From Actinomycetes bacterium (lineage in GTDB: Bacteria; Actinomycetota; Acidimicrobiia; Acidimicrobiales; Palsa-688), in NCBI GenBank assembly GCA_021788115.1, contig JAJYLA010000016.1, positions 1 through 41,837 of the forward strand: a stretch of DNA of 41,837 nt. Reading direction: 5' to 3'. The notes beneath the pieces were generated by a model. It was given only the letters and a program-made list of their open reading frames with translations, was not told where the DNA came from and did not search any database. The position numbers were made by a program, and so were the translations under genes. Positions 9,829 through 18,482 of the stretch are shown here, piece by piece; position 1 is the first letter of the stretch, and each line of letters starts with the position of its first letter.

Positions 9829-10860
9829 TCAGGACCTGCGAGCCCCTCCGGCCACAGGCGCTCGGCCCCCGGTCCTCGCGAGCCTGCAGAGGCGGGCGAC
9901 GAGTACCTCCAGCACGGCATCCGCCGGCCAGCTGCTGGCGCCCTTCAAGGCGACTTCGGCGTCGGCGACGAGGCCGACGGCATCCGCGATGCTCCGCGAA
10001 CCCCACCGGCGGGCGCTCACGAGTGCCTTCTTGGCCGGATAGGTGCTACGGCCCGGCTGGATGCCCATCGCTTCGGCGGCCTGAGCCTCCGTGCGGATCG
10101 CTGGGCCGTCGACGCGCAGCAGAGACTGGACATGGCGGTGCAGGATTGCGAGCACCACAAGGGGGTGCCGCTCCCCCGCCGACAGCAGCCGGTGGAGCAG
10201 GATGAGCGCCTCCTCGGTGTGGCCCCCGTCGATGGCGTCGGTGAACTCCCACGGGGCGACGGAACCGGCCTCTCCGACGTAGGGTCGTATCTCCTCGGCG
10301 CCCAGGCGTGCGCCCTCGCCGTAGGCGGTGACGAGCACGTCGAGCAGGGGGGCCAGCCGGCCGATGTCTTCCCCCAGGTGGGAGCGTATGAATCCCTCAG
10401 CTTCGGCGTCGACTCGCACAGCTGACCGCTCGAGGCGGTTGTGCACCCACCCGGCGACGTCCCGGCCGCCGACTCTGGTGGAGACCACCCGTCCTGCCGA
10501 CTGCACGGCGGCGACCAGCTTCTGCGGGACGGCACCCTCGCCGGCGGCGAGGATCAGCGTGGTCGTGGGAAGGGGGTCCTGCAGGTACTGGAGCAGCGGC
10601 GCGACCTCTTCGGTGGGGAATCGCCCCACGTCACGCAGGATCACGATTCGACGCTCGACGAGAAACGGGGGCGTCGCGCAGTGGTCGGCCACCGCCGCCA
10701 GGTCGACCTCGTCCCCCCGGACGTCTTCGACCGCAAGGGCGCGGTCGCCCTCGCTCACCAGGCCGGCGAGGAGAGAGCTCACCGCCTCCGCTACCAGCGC
10801 AGGAAGATCCCCGTCGACGAGGACGACAGGGTCAGCCGGAAGCGGCCCCGGCGGAGGCAT
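9829..10860 (-). CDS. holA: DNA polymerase III delta subunit
   Basis: The clamp-loader subunit that opens the beta sliding clamp. The 343-residue protein starts with ATG at 10858-10860, sharing one base with the folP2 stop (TGATG), so translation is coupled. It has the expected early segment VVLVDGDLPALVAEAV, the middle segment VERRIVILRDVGRF with LILAAGEG, and a helical C-terminal collar domain with HPLVVLAILHRHVQSLLRV and YPAKKALVSARRW. Sequence identity in this family is low, but the order of motifs and the length are typical. An upstream open extension to 11400 lies over folP2 and is spurious. Confidence 0.87.
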   Translation of the reverse strand: MPPPGPLPADPVVLVDGDLPALVAEAVSSLLAGLVSEGDRALAVEDVRGDEVDLAAVADHCATPPFLVERRIVILRDVGRFPTEEVAPLLQYLQDPLPTTTLILAAGEGAVPQKLVAAVQSAGRVVSTRVGGRDVAGWVHNRLERSAVRVDAEAEGFIRSHLGEDIGRLAPLLDVLVTAYGEGARLGAEEIRPYVGEAGSVAPWEFTDAIDGGHTEEALILLHRLLSAGERHPLVVLAILHRHVQSLLRVDGPAIRTEAQAAEAMGIQPGRSTYPAKKALVSARRWGSRSIADAVGLVADAEVALKGASSWPADAVLEVLVARLCRLARTGGRAPVAGGARRS

Positions 10861-11690
10861 CAGACGGCCTCCATCACCGCTGCCAGAACGTCGCAGACCC
10901 GGCGGGCAGCCCGCACGTCGTGGGCCCGCAGGATCCGGCACCCGAGGGTGACACCCAAGCAGTGGGCGGCCAGCGTCGGATGGGCGCGCTGGTCGACAGG
11001 AAGGTCGAACAGGACACCCAGAAACGTCTTGTTCGAGGCCGACAGGAGCAGCGGCCAGCCGAGACCTGCCAGCTGGTCGGAGGCGCGCAAGAGGGTCAGG
11101 GACTGCTCCGCGGTCTTGCCGAGATCGAGACCTGCATCGATGAGGATGCGTGTGTCGGGAATGCCGGCGGCCCGTGCGCGGTGTGCGCGGTCGAGGAGGA
11201 AAGCGGCCACCTCGCCGACGACGTCTTCGTAGTGCGGGGCGGGGTCGGCGACGCGAGGCGCCAGGCGTATGTGGGTGGCGACGACGGTGGCGCCGGCGGC
11301 GGCTGCGACCTGGAGATAGTCGGGATCGGCGAAGCCGCTGATGTCGTTGCCGACGATGGCGCCCTGACGGTAGGCCTCGCCGGCGACGGACGCCCGCCAC
11401 GTGTCGACAGACACCGGGAGGTCGAAACGTGCGTTGAGTCCGGCGACCGCAGGGACGACGCGGTCCAGCTCCTCGGACTCGGTGACTTCCGGACCTGGAC
11501 CGGCCTTGACGCCACCCACGTCAAGGATGTCGGCGCCGTCGGCGACCAGGCGCTCCGCCCGGGCGTAGAAAGCGTCGAGGCTCCAGTAGGCGCCGTGGTC
11601 GTAGAACGAGTCGGGCGTCCGGTTGAGGATGCCCATGACCAGCGCCCGCGAGGTGAGGTCGTACGTGCGGTCGCCCAGTTGCAGGAGCAT
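10860..11690 (-). CDS. folP2: FolP2-type dihydropteroate synthase homologue
   Basis: A 276-residue TIM-barrel protein of the pterin-binding family. MGILNRTPDSFYDHG (about 19-33) is the normal first pterin motif. The second motif is DVGGVKAGPG (57-66) in place of the catalytic enzyme's DIGGESTRPG. The distal loop reads SNKTFLG rather than SRKSFIG. These changes match actinobacterial FolP2 (Rv1207-like), which is reported to lack normal dihydropteroate synthase activity. It therefore should not be taken as the folate enzyme. It overlaps holA by one base. A TATCGT hexamer eight bases before the ATG suggests a leaderless transcript. Confidence 0.85.
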   Translation of the reverse strand: MLLQLGDRTYDLTSRALVMGILNRTPDSFYDHGAYWSLDAFYARAERLVADGADILDVGGVKAGPGPEVTESEELDRVVPAVAGLNARFDLPVSVDTWRASVAGEAYRQGAIVGNDISGFADPDYLQVAAAAGATVVATHIRLAPRVADPAPHYEDVVGEVAAFLLDRAHRARAAGIPDTRILIDAGLDLGKTAEQSLTLLRASDQLAGLGWPLLLSASNKTFLGVLFDLPVDQRAHPTLAAHCLGVTLGCRILRAHDVRAARRVCDVLAAVMEAV

Positions 11691-11698
11691 GGCTGGCG

Positions 11699-11704
11699 AC
11701 GATA
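11699..11704 (-). promoter_or_regulatory. Candidate -10 of folP2, leaderless
   Basis: TATCGT on the minus strand, eight bases before the folP2 ATG, fits an RNA starting at or near the start codon. The 72-bp gap to the thioredoxin gene shows no clear terminator. Confidence 0.45.
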
Positions 11705-11762
11705 CCGCGCTCCTCCCACCGCAGGCCCCAGCCGGCCTGCCCGCCGGCGACAGGGCGACCCT

Positions 11763-12484
11763 CTAGAAGAGCCGGGCAGTCAGCGCCTTGCGGTAGGCGG
11801 AGGTGCGGGGGTCGTCGGGTCCGAGGACCTCCAGCAGGTCGACGAACTCCTGGCGGGCGGCGTCGTCGCTGCGAACCCGGTCCAGCAGAGCGTCGAGCTT
11901 CTCCTCGATGCTTTCCTGGCCGGATTCGGAGTCCTCGAGGGCGGCGCCGACGCGGGCCTGGGCGGCGAGGCGCCGGGTCTCCGCCGTCTCGGGCAGCCGC
12001 GCCAGCAGGGCCAGCGCCTCCCGGCGAGACTCGGCGTCCGCGCGGTCGCTCGTCAGGAGGGCTACGAGGGCGAGGATGGCCCTCTCGTTGGCGGGCTCGA
12101 GAGCTCGACGGCCCGCCGCAGGGATGCCTCGTCCCCCGCAGCGATGAGACTGTCCACCTCGCTGGGGGCGGCGTTGAGGCCTGCGATCCACTGGCGGACC
12201 GCGGACTCGGGCAGCGCCCCGACGAAGCTGTCGAGGACCTTGCGGTCGCGGATGGCATACACGGCGGGGATCGACTGCACCTGGAAGGTGGCCGCGGAGC
12301 GGGGGTTGGAGTCGACGTCGATCTTCACGAGCTCGGCGCCGGGGGTCTGGCCCACCACCTTCTCGAGGATCGGACTGAGCGTCCGACACGGAGCGCACCA
12401 CGCCGCCCACAGGTCGACGATGACCGTGGCCTCACGGGAACGCTCCAGCACGTCACGCTCGAAGGTCGCATCTGTCACGTCCAT
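11763..12484 (-). pseudogene. Thioredoxin-TPR protein (CnoX/YbbN-like), frameshifted
   Basis: The N-terminal thioredoxin domain is intact from ATG 12482-12484: VIVDLWAAWCAPCR carries the redox pair Cys30/Cys33 (WCAPC), with the cis-Pro segment QSIPAVYAI. In this frame it stops at 12062 after a non-homologous tail. From about 12100 the adjoining frame continues with a TPR-like domain (PANERAILALVALLTS to KALTARLF, stop at 11763). Removing two bases from CTCTC near 12099-12104 restores an uninterrupted ELEPANERA. The intact product would be a thioredoxin-TPR chaperone of about 240 aa. It may be a real mutation or an assembly error. First gene of the trx-folP2-holA-tauE series, with a GGAAGG site 12 bases before the ATG. 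Confidence 0.75.
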
Positions 12485-12542
12485 CGCTGCTCGCATCCTT
12501 CCGGTCGGTGTGTCTCTCAGGTTCGGCGCGGTCCCTGCCAAC

Positions 12543-12548
12543 TACGGT
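12543..12548 (+). promoter_or_regulatory. Candidate -10 of APH-type gene, leaderless
   Basis: TACGGT ends seven bases before the ATG at 12556, with no ribosome binding site in between. The divergent thioredoxin gene starts 71 bases away. Confidence 0.4.
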
Positions 12549-12555
12549 GCAGGGC

Positions 12556-13692
12556 ATGGACGACCGCACGGCTCCTCTCCCCGAGGGTACCGACGACTCC
12601 GGGGCGACCGGTAGACCGGCGCCTGTCCCGGGCGTCGCCGACCCGGCGGCGACCGACACCCCTCGGGGTATCCACGCTGATAGCGTCAGCGCCTGGTTCG
12701 CGCAGAACATTCCCCGCGCCGCCCCGCCGCTCACCTTCGAGCGCGTGGAGGGCGGACGGAGCAACCTCACGTTCGTGGTGACCGACAGAACCGGTGAGCG
12801 GTACGTGCTGCGCCGGCCCCCGACCAGCCACCGGCTGCCGACCGCGCACGACATGGGCCGAGAGTTTCGGATCATCTCCGCGATGGGGCCCGCGGGTGTT
12901 CCGGTCCCCCCGGCTCTCGGCCTCTGCACCGACGAGTCCGTCAACGACGCACCCTTCTACGTCATGGGCTTCGTCGACGGAGTGATCACCCGCTCGGAGG
13001 AGGATGCGGAGCTTCTGGACGAGACGACGCGTCGCCGCGCCGGTATCGCCCTCGTCGACACCCTCGCCCAGATCCATTCCGTCGACCCCGACGCCGTCGG
13101 CCTCGGCGACCTGGGGCGCAGGGAGGGGTACATCGCCCGCCAGCTGCGCCGCTGGTACGACAACTACCGGGCCGCCAACCAGTCCCGGGGCGGCACCAGC
13201 CTCGCCGACGTCGACGAGGTGCACGACTTCCTCGAGGGGCGGATCCCCGAGCAAGGGCCGGCGACGATCGTGCACGGCGACTTCCGCCTGGACAACTGCA
13301 TCCTCTCCCCGGACGGCAGCGTCATCGCGGTGCTCGACTGGGAGCTCTGCACCCTGGGGGACCCGCTGGCCGATCTCGGCCAGCTCCTCGTCTACTGGCC
13401 CGAGCCAGGCGAGCGTTCGGCGCTCGGCCACTCCCCCACCCGTGTACCCGGATTCCCGACCCGTGAGGAGGTCACCGTCCGCTACGCGGACACGTCCGGT
13501 CGGGATCTTTCCGGGCTCGAGTTCTACGTCGCTTTCGCCTACTGGAAGGTGGCCTGCATACTCGAGGGGGTGTACGCCCGCTACCTGGCCGGAGCGATGG
13601 GCGACGACGGCTTCGACGTCGGCTCCTATCCCTCGTCGATCGAGTGGCTGGCGGCGGAGGCGCGCTCGGCCGCGAGCCGCCTGGAAGGCTGA
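12556..13692 (+). CDS. APH-family phosphotransferase (ACAD10-like)
   Basis: A 378-residue kinase-fold protein of the aminoglycoside phosphotransferase superfamily (PF01636). The first 40 residues are low-complexity. GGRSNLTFVV (67-76) is the nucleotide-binding loop and YVLRRPP holds the strand with the ATP-binding position. HGDFRLDN (240-247) is the Brenner catalytic motif and LDWELCTLGDPLADLGQ contains the metal-binding Asp261. This subgroup resembles the ACAD10 kinase domain, often found near acyl-CoA dehydrogenase genes, and is unlikely to confer antibiotic resistance. The substrate is unknown. It diverges from the thioredoxin operon and starts at ATG 12556, seven bases after TACGGT. Confidence 0.82.
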   Translation: MDDRTAPLPEGTDDSGATGRPAPVPGVADPAATDTPRGIHADSVSAWFAQNIPRAAPPLTFERVEGGRSNLTFVVTDRTGERYVLRRPPTSHRLPTAHDMGREFRIISAMGPAGVPVPPALGLCTDESVNDAPFYVMGFVDGVITRSEEDAELLDETTRRRAGIALVDTLAQIHSVDPDAVGLGDLGRREGYIARQLRRWYDNYRAANQSRGGTSLADVDEVHDFLEGRIPEQGPATIVHGDFRLDNCILSPDGSVIAVLDWELCTLGDPLADLGQLLVYWPEPGERSALGHSPTRVPGFPTREEVTVRYADTSGRDLSGLEFYVAFAYWKVACILEGVYARYLAGAMGDDGFDVGSYPSSIEWLAAEARSAASRLEG

Positions 13693-13792
13693 AGGTCGGG
13701 GAGGCAAAGGGGAAGGATGGCCGTTCGGTGACCAATCTTCGAAGCGAACCAGCCGGCACAAGCCGGCCGGAGACCGCGTGGGTGGTGCAGGG

Positions 13793-14725
13793 ATGACCGA
13801 TCTGGCGAGCGTCCACTCCTGGCCCACCCTCGAGCGGCCCCTCCTGGTGACCGTGATGGAGGGCTGGATCGACGCCGGCGCCGCGGCGGCAGCCGCCGTC
13901 TCGACCCTGCTCGCCTCCATGCCCCACGACCTCGTCGCCACCTTCGACGCCGACGAGCTGCTCGACTACCGGGCTCGACGCCCGGTGTTGCGCATCGTCA
14001 ACGGGGTCGACACCGAGCTGACCTGGGCCGAGATCCGCCTGCACCACGCCACCAACCGCACAGGAAGGAGCGTCCTCCTGCTCACCGGCCCGGAGCCGGA
14101 CATGCGATGGCACCGCTTCGTACGCGAGGTCGTGCAGCTGGCTGCCCGCCTGGGGGTGGAGCTGGTGGTCGGCCTCGGCGCGTTCCCGGCGCCGGTGCCC
14201 CACACCCGGCCGGTTCGCCTCGTGGGCACCTCGACCGACTCGGAGCTGGCGGGACGGGTGGGCTACCTTCCCGCCGGCATCGACGTCCCGGCCGGCGTGC
14301 AGGGCGCTCTCGAGTTCGCGTTCGGCGAGGCGGGAATCCCCGCGGTGGGCCTGTGGGCCCGGGTCCCGCACTACGCGTCGGCGATGCCGTACCCGGCCGC
14401 CTCGGCGGCCCTGCTCGAGGGGCTGGCGCGAATCGCCGCCATCGAGGTCGACACCACCTCCTTGCGCACGGCCGCCGCTGCCACCAACAAGCAGATCCAG
14501 CAGCTGATCGCTGCCAGCGAGGAGCACTCCGCCATGGTCCACCAGCTCGAGCAACAACACGACCAGGAGGAGGGCATGTCGGCCACCGATTTCGGCGACC
14601 TTCCTTCGGGCGACGAGATCGCCGCCGAGCTGGAGCGCTTCCTCCGCGGCGACCGCGGCGACCGCGGCGACCGCGGCGACCGCGGCGACCTGGGCGACCT
14701 GGGCGACCTGGGCGACCGGGGGTGA
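13793..14725 (+). CDS. PAC2-family protein with GD-repeat tail
   Basis: A 310-residue protein starting MTDLASVHSWPTLERPLLV. It has the PAC2 signature: an early MEGWIDAG, a DELLDYRARRPVL segment, LLTGPEPDMRW, and VGLGAFPAPVPHTRP. PAC2 proteins are related to eukaryotic proteasome-assembly chaperones and are common in actinobacteria, where their role is not settled. No proteasome gene is in the window. The C-terminus has a Gln/Glu-rich helical segment and ends in GDRGDRGDRGDRGDLGDLGDLGDRG-type triplets encoded by a 9-bp tandem repeat, likely an unstructured charged tail. The ATG follows GCAGGG; a longer frame to 13004 overlaps the APH gene and is false. Confidence 0.85.
   Translation: MTDLASVHSWPTLERPLLVTVMEGWIDAGAAAAAAVSTLLASMPHDLVATFDADELLDYRARRPVLRIVNGVDTELTWAEIRLHHATNRTGRSVLLLTGPEPDMRWHRFVREVVQLAARLGVELVVGLGAFPAPVPHTRPVRLVGTSTDSELAGRVGYLPAGIDVPAGVQGALEFAFGEAGIPAVGLWARVPHYASAMPYPAASAALLEGLARIAAIEVDTTSLRTAAAATNKQIQQLIAASEEHSAMVHQLEQQHDQEEGMSATDFGDLPSGDEIAAELERFLRGDRGDRGDRGDRGDLGDLGDLGDRG
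14648..14719 (+). repeat. 9-bp coding tandem repeat in PAC2 gene
   Basis: Eight consecutive in-frame units, four GGCGACCGC, three GGCGACCTG and one GGCGACCGG, encode GDR/GDL triplets at the very end of the PAC2 protein. Confidence 0.9.
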
Positions 14726-14745
14726 ACGCCCGGCAGCCGTGCCGG

Positions 14746-14751
14746 TAGGCT
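14746..14751 (+). promoter_or_regulatory. Candidate -10 of LLM gene, leaderless
   Basis: TAGGCT, six bases of C, then the ATG at 14758. No ribosome binding site is present, so a transcript starting at the ATG is likely. Confidence 0.5.
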
Positions 14752-14757
14752 CCCCCC

Positions 14758-15774
14758 ATGAAACTCGACGGGGGAATCGGCGCCAATCTCGCATCCGCGG
14801 CCAGCGACGCGCAGAAGGCCGAAAACGACGGCTACGACGGCGCGTGGGCCTCAGAGACGGGGGGCCACGACCCCTTCTTCGCGCTCCTGCTCGCCGCCGA
14901 GCACACCGAGAGGATCGAGCTCGGCACCGGCATCGTCGTCGCCTTCGGCCGCACACCGATGATCGTCGCGGGCCAGGCGTGGGACCTCAACCATTTCTCG
15001 CGCGGCCGCTTCCTCCTCGGCCTCGGATCCCAGATCAAGCCGCACATCGAGAAGCGCTACTCGATGCCCTGGTCCCACCCTGCGCCCCGAATGAGGGAGT
15101 TCATCTCCGCCATGCGCGCCATCTGGGACAGCTGGCAGAACGGCACCAAGCTGGACTTCCGCGGGGATTTCTACACCCACACCTTGATGACCCCGTTCTT
15201 CATGCCCGGGCCCAACGAATACGGGGCGCCCAGGGTGCTCCTGGCCGCGGTGGGAGAGGGCATGACCCGTGTCGCGGGCGAGGTCGCCGACGGGCTCCTC
15301 GTCCACGGCTTCACCACGGAGCGATACCTGCGAGAAGTCACCGTCCCGGCCATCCATGCGGGGCTGGCGGCGTCGGGCCGAAACCGAGACCAGTTCGAGG
15401 TGTCCTACCCGGCGTTCGTGGTCGCCGGGGACACCGAGGAGCAGATGGTCGCGGCGATGGACGGCACCCGCAAGCAGATCGCCTTCTACGGCTCCACCCC
15501 GGCGTACCGCCCTGTGCTCGAGCTGCACGGATGGGGGGACCTGCAGACCGAACTCAACACGCTGTCCAAGCAGGGCCAGTGGGACGAGATGAGCCGCCGC
15601 ATCGACGACGAGATCCTCAACGCCTTCGCCGTCGTCGGAAGCCCCGAGCAGATACCCGCTCTGCTCATGCGCCGCTTCGGCGACCTCGTCGACCGGATCA
15701 GCCTCTACAGGCCCTACCAGGACGGCGGCGGCGACGTCGTACCCCGCATCATGGCCGGCCTCAAGAACATCTGA
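14758..15774 (+). CDS. LLM-class F420-dependent oxidoreductase (TIGR03617-like)
   Basis: A 338-residue luciferase-like TIM-barrel enzyme. It begins MKLDGGIGANL and has AENDGYDGAWASETGGHDPF, IELGTGIVVAFGRTP, GRFLLGLGSQ and the late GRNRDQFEVSYPAFVVAG, typical of the TIGR03617 subgroup that probably uses coenzyme F420. Actinobacteria use such enzymes to reduce or oxidise unsaturated and other small organic substrates; the actual substrate is not known. It sits downstream of the PAC2 gene with its own likely leaderless promoter, and converges on leuS with a 15-bp gap. It is intact. Confidence 0.85.
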   Translation: MKLDGGIGANLASAASDAQKAENDGYDGAWASETGGHDPFFALLLAAEHTERIELGTGIVVAFGRTPMIVAGQAWDLNHFSRGRFLLGLGSQIKPHIEKRYSMPWSHPAPRMREFISAMRAIWDSWQNGTKLDFRGDFYTHTLMTPFFMPGPNEYGAPRVLLAAVGEGMTRVAGEVADGLLVHGFTTERYLREVTVPAIHAGLAASGRNRDQFEVSYPAFVVAGDTEEQMVAAMDGTRKQIAFYGSTPAYRPVLELHGWGDLQTELNTLSKQGQWDEMSRRIDDEILNAFAVVGSPEQIPALLMRRFGDLVDRISLYRPYQDGGGDVVPRIMAGLKNI

Positions 15775-15789
15775 CCCATCGCCGAGGCG

Positions 15790-18255
15790 CTACACGACGA
15801 CGTTGACCAGCCGCGGCGGCCGTGCCACGACTTTGGCAGCCCGCCGGCCCTCCAAGGACTCCGCGACCTTGGGGGCGGCCAGGGCCAGGGCGACCGCTTC
15901 GTCCTCTCCGATGTGCGCGTCGACCTCGAGGCGGGCACGCAGCCGGCCGTTGACCTGGACGACCATCGTCACCGTGTCCACCTTGACCAGCGCCGGGTCG
16001 GCGACCGGCCACGGCTGGGCGTGCACCGCGCTGCCCACCCCGTGGCGAAGCTCCCACAGCTCCGCCGTGATGTGGGGGACCATGGGGGCGAGCAGCACCA
16101 GCAGGGAGTCGACGGCGAAGTCCACCGTGGCTCGGCGGGCGCCCTCGGCCGCCTGCACGTGGCGGTACAGGGTGTTGACGAACTCCATGGCCGCGGCGAC
16201 GGCGGTGTTGTAGGACCAACGGTCGCAGTCACGGCTGAACCGGTCGATCAGCCGGTGGGTGTCTTTCTCCAGATCCCTGTCGGCCTCGGTGGGATCCCGG
16301 TCGACCAGCGTCGCCCGCTCCAGGCCGCCCGCCCCCAGGCGCCACACGCGCCCGAGGAACCGGTGGCAGCCCTCGATCATCTGGTCGGTCTGGTCGCTCC
16401 AGTCGAAGTCGTCTCCGGGAGGGCCGACGAAGAGGTGAAAAAGACGCAGCGAGTCGGCCCCCACGCCGGCGAAGTAGCGCTCGGGGGCGATGAGATTGCC
16501 CTTGGACTTCGACATCTTCGAGCCGTCCATCGTGATCATGCCCTGGGTGAACAGCCGCTCGAAGGGCTCGCGCACCTCCTTGGGCGCCAGGCCCACCTCG
16601 CCCAGCGCCCGCGTGTAGAAGCGGGCGTAGAGCAGGTGCAAGATGGCGTGCTCGATGCCGCCGATGTACTGGTCGACGGGCATCCAGCGCCGGGCGGCAG
16701 CCTGGTCGATGGGGACCTCTGCCGTCCACGGTTCGCAGAACCTCTCGAAGTACCACGACGAGTCCACGAAGGTGTCCATCGTGTCGGTCTCGCGCTCGGC
16801 GGGACCGCCGCACTCGGGGCAGGTGGTCCGCAGGAAACCCTCGTGGTAGCGCAGCGGGGACTCCCCCGTCGGGCGGAACTCGACGTCGTCGGGCAGCAGC
16901 ACCGGCAGCTGGTCCTCGGGGACCTTGACGATTCCGCACCCGGGGCAGTGCACGACCGGGATGGGGCATCCCCAGTACCGCTGGCGCGACAGCAGCCAGT
17001 CCCGCAACCGGTAGTTGACGGTGCGCTTGCCGATCCCCTGCTCCTCCAGCCAGGTGATCGCCCGCGCCTTGGCGGCGGCGACGCCGAGGCCGTCGAGCCA
17101 CCGGCTGTTGATGGCCGGCCCGTCGCCGGTATAGGCCTCGCCCTCCCAGCCCTCGGGGGGCGCCACCGTCCGGACGATCGGCAACCCGTATGCGGTCGCG
17201 AACTCCCAGTCGCGCTGGTCCTCGCCCGGCACCGCCATGATCGCCCCGGTTCCGTAGCTCATCAGCACGTAGTCGGCCAGGTAGATGGGCACTTCCTGCC
17301 CCGTGAAGGGGTTCAGAGCGCGGGCGCCGGTGAACACGCCGCGCCGCTCGAAGGGCGCCTCCCCCGACTGTCGCTCGATGTCGGACTCGCTGCGCACCCT
17401 CTCCACGAACGCGCGCACCTCGGCGCGCCGCTCCTCCGCGACGATCACCTCCACCAGGGGATGCTCGGGGGCGAGGACGACGAAGGTCATGCCGAAGGAG
17501 GTGTCGGGACGCGTCGTGAACACCCGGATCGACTCGCCGGTGCCGGCCACGGCCAGGTCGAACTCGGCGCCTTCCGAGCGACCGATCCAGTTGCGCTGCA
17601 TCGTCTTCACCCGCTCCGGCCAGTCGAGGTCGTCGAGGGCGTCGAGGAGCTCGTCGGCGTAGGCGGTGATGCGGAAGAACCACTGCTCCAGGTCGCGCTT
17701 GACGACCAAGTCGCCGCTGCGCTCGCAGGTCCCGTTGGGGAGGACCTGCTCGTTGGCGAGGACGGTGTGGCAGCCGGGGCACCAGTTGACCGGGGCGTTC
17801 TTCCGGTAGGCCAGGCCGGCGTCGAGGAACTTCTGGAAGATGACCTGGTTCCAGCGCATGTACAGCGGGTCGTGGCTGCGGATCACCCGGCGCCAGTCGT
17901 AGCTGGCCCCGAGCCGCTGCAAGCTCGACTTCAGCTCCCCTATGCGGGCCTCGGTGAAGATGCGCGGGTGAACCCCGGTCTTGATGGCGGCGTTCTCGGC
18001 AGGCAGGCCGAAGCTGTCGAACCCGATGGGGCTCAGCACGGCGTAGCCCTGCATGGTCCGTCGGCGGACCAGGAGGTCCCCGAAGGTGTAGTTGCGCACG
18101 TGGCCCTGGTGGGCGGGGCCGCTCGGGTAGGGGTACATGCAGAGGACGTAGTAGGGGGGGCGGGGGTCGTCGTTGTCGACCTGGTAGGCGCCCTCCTCTG
18201 CCCAGCGCCGCTGCCATTTGGCCTCGACGGCCTGGGGGTCGTAGTGCTCTGCCAT
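15790..18255 (-). CDS. leuS: Leucyl-tRNA synthetase
   Basis: An 821-residue class I aminoacyl-tRNA synthetase that charges tRNA-Leu. The HIGH box appears as PAHQGH at residues 47-52 after CMYPYPSG. A CP1 editing domain is present, including TGTGAIMAVPGEDQRDWEFA (contains the editing Asp). The KMSKS box is exact (GSKMSKSKGN, about residue 580). The C-terminal anticodon-binding domain ends in an Arg/Val-rich tail. Length is typical of bacterial LeuRS with a short zinc region carrying CPGC and CPEC. The ATG at 18253-18255 is eight bases after TAGCAT, so a leaderless transcript is likely. It diverges from tRNA-Ala. Confidence 0.95.
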   Translation of the reverse strand: MAEHYDPQAVEAKWQRRWAEEGAYQVDNDDPRPPYYVLCMYPYPSGPAHQGHVRNYTFGDLLVRRRTMQGYAVLSPIGFDSFGLPAENAAIKTGVHPRIFTEARIGELKSSLQRLGASYDWRRVIRSHDPLYMRWNQVIFQKFLDAGLAYRKNAPVNWCPGCHTVLANEQVLPNGTCERSGDLVVKRDLEQWFFRITAYADELLDALDDLDWPERVKTMQRNWIGRSEGAEFDLAVAGTGESIRVFTTRPDTSFGMTFVVLAPEHPLVEVIVAEERRAEVRAFVERVRSESDIERQSGEAPFERRGVFTGARALNPFTGQEVPIYLADYVLMSYGTGAIMAVPGEDQRDWEFATAYGLPIVRTVAPPEGWEGEAYTGDGPAINSRWLDGLGVAAAKARAITWLEEQGIGKRTVNYRLRDWLLSRQRYWGCPIPVVHCPGCGIVKVPEDQLPVLLPDDVEFRPTGESPLRYHEGFLRTTCPECGGPAERETDTMDTFVDSSWYFERFCEPWTAEVPIDQAAARRWMPVDQYIGGIEHAILHLLYARFYTRALGEVGLAPKEVREPFERLFTQGMITMDGSKMSKSKGNLIAPERYFAGVGADSLRLFHLFVGPPGDDFDWSDQTDQMIEGCHRFLGRVWRLGAGGLERATLVDRDPTEADRDLEKDTHRLIDRFSRDCDRWSYNTAVAAAMEFVNTLYRHVQAAEGARRATVDFAVDSLLVLLAPMVPHITAELWELRHGVGSAVHAQPWPVADPALVKVDTVTMVVQVNGRLRARLEVDAHIGEDEAVALALAAPKVAESLEGRRAAKVVARPPRLVNVVV

Positions 18256-18263
18256 GGCCTTAC

Positions 18264-18269
18264 ATGCTA
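18264..18269 (-). promoter_or_regulatory. Candidate -10 of leuS, leaderless
   Basis: TAGCAT on the minus strand with eight bases to the leuS ATG and no Shine-Dalgarno sequence. Confidence 0.5.
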
Positions 18270-18388
18270 CCGGGAGGCCGTGGGGGCTCTTCGACGCCCC
18301 GCCGGGCCGGCCCGGCCGTGACCGCCAATGCCCCCGTCCCGCGACGGCCTCCGGGGCGGGCCGTGGGTGGAACGCCGGCGCCGGCTGC

Positions 18389-18394
18389 TAGGCT
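18389..18394 (+). promoter_or_regulatory. tRNA-Ala -10 element
   Basis: TAGGCT, preceded by TGC, lies 14 bases before the first tRNA nucleotide and is flanked by two GGCGCC palindromes. The stop codon of the antisense recombinase frame (18388-18390) falls in this element. Confidence 0.5.
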
Positions 18395-18408
18395 GGCGCC
18401 CACCATCT

Positions 18409-18482
<74 letters not shown>

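Noticed and set aside
12556-13692. Aminoglycoside resistance gene
   Set aside because: The kinase fold is present, but the sequence type matches ACAD10-like metabolic kinases and there is no resistance-gene context.
15913-18321. An 802-codon open frame opposite leuS
   Set aside because: It is antisense to a fully conserved synthetase and has no recognisable motif; high GC makes such frames common.
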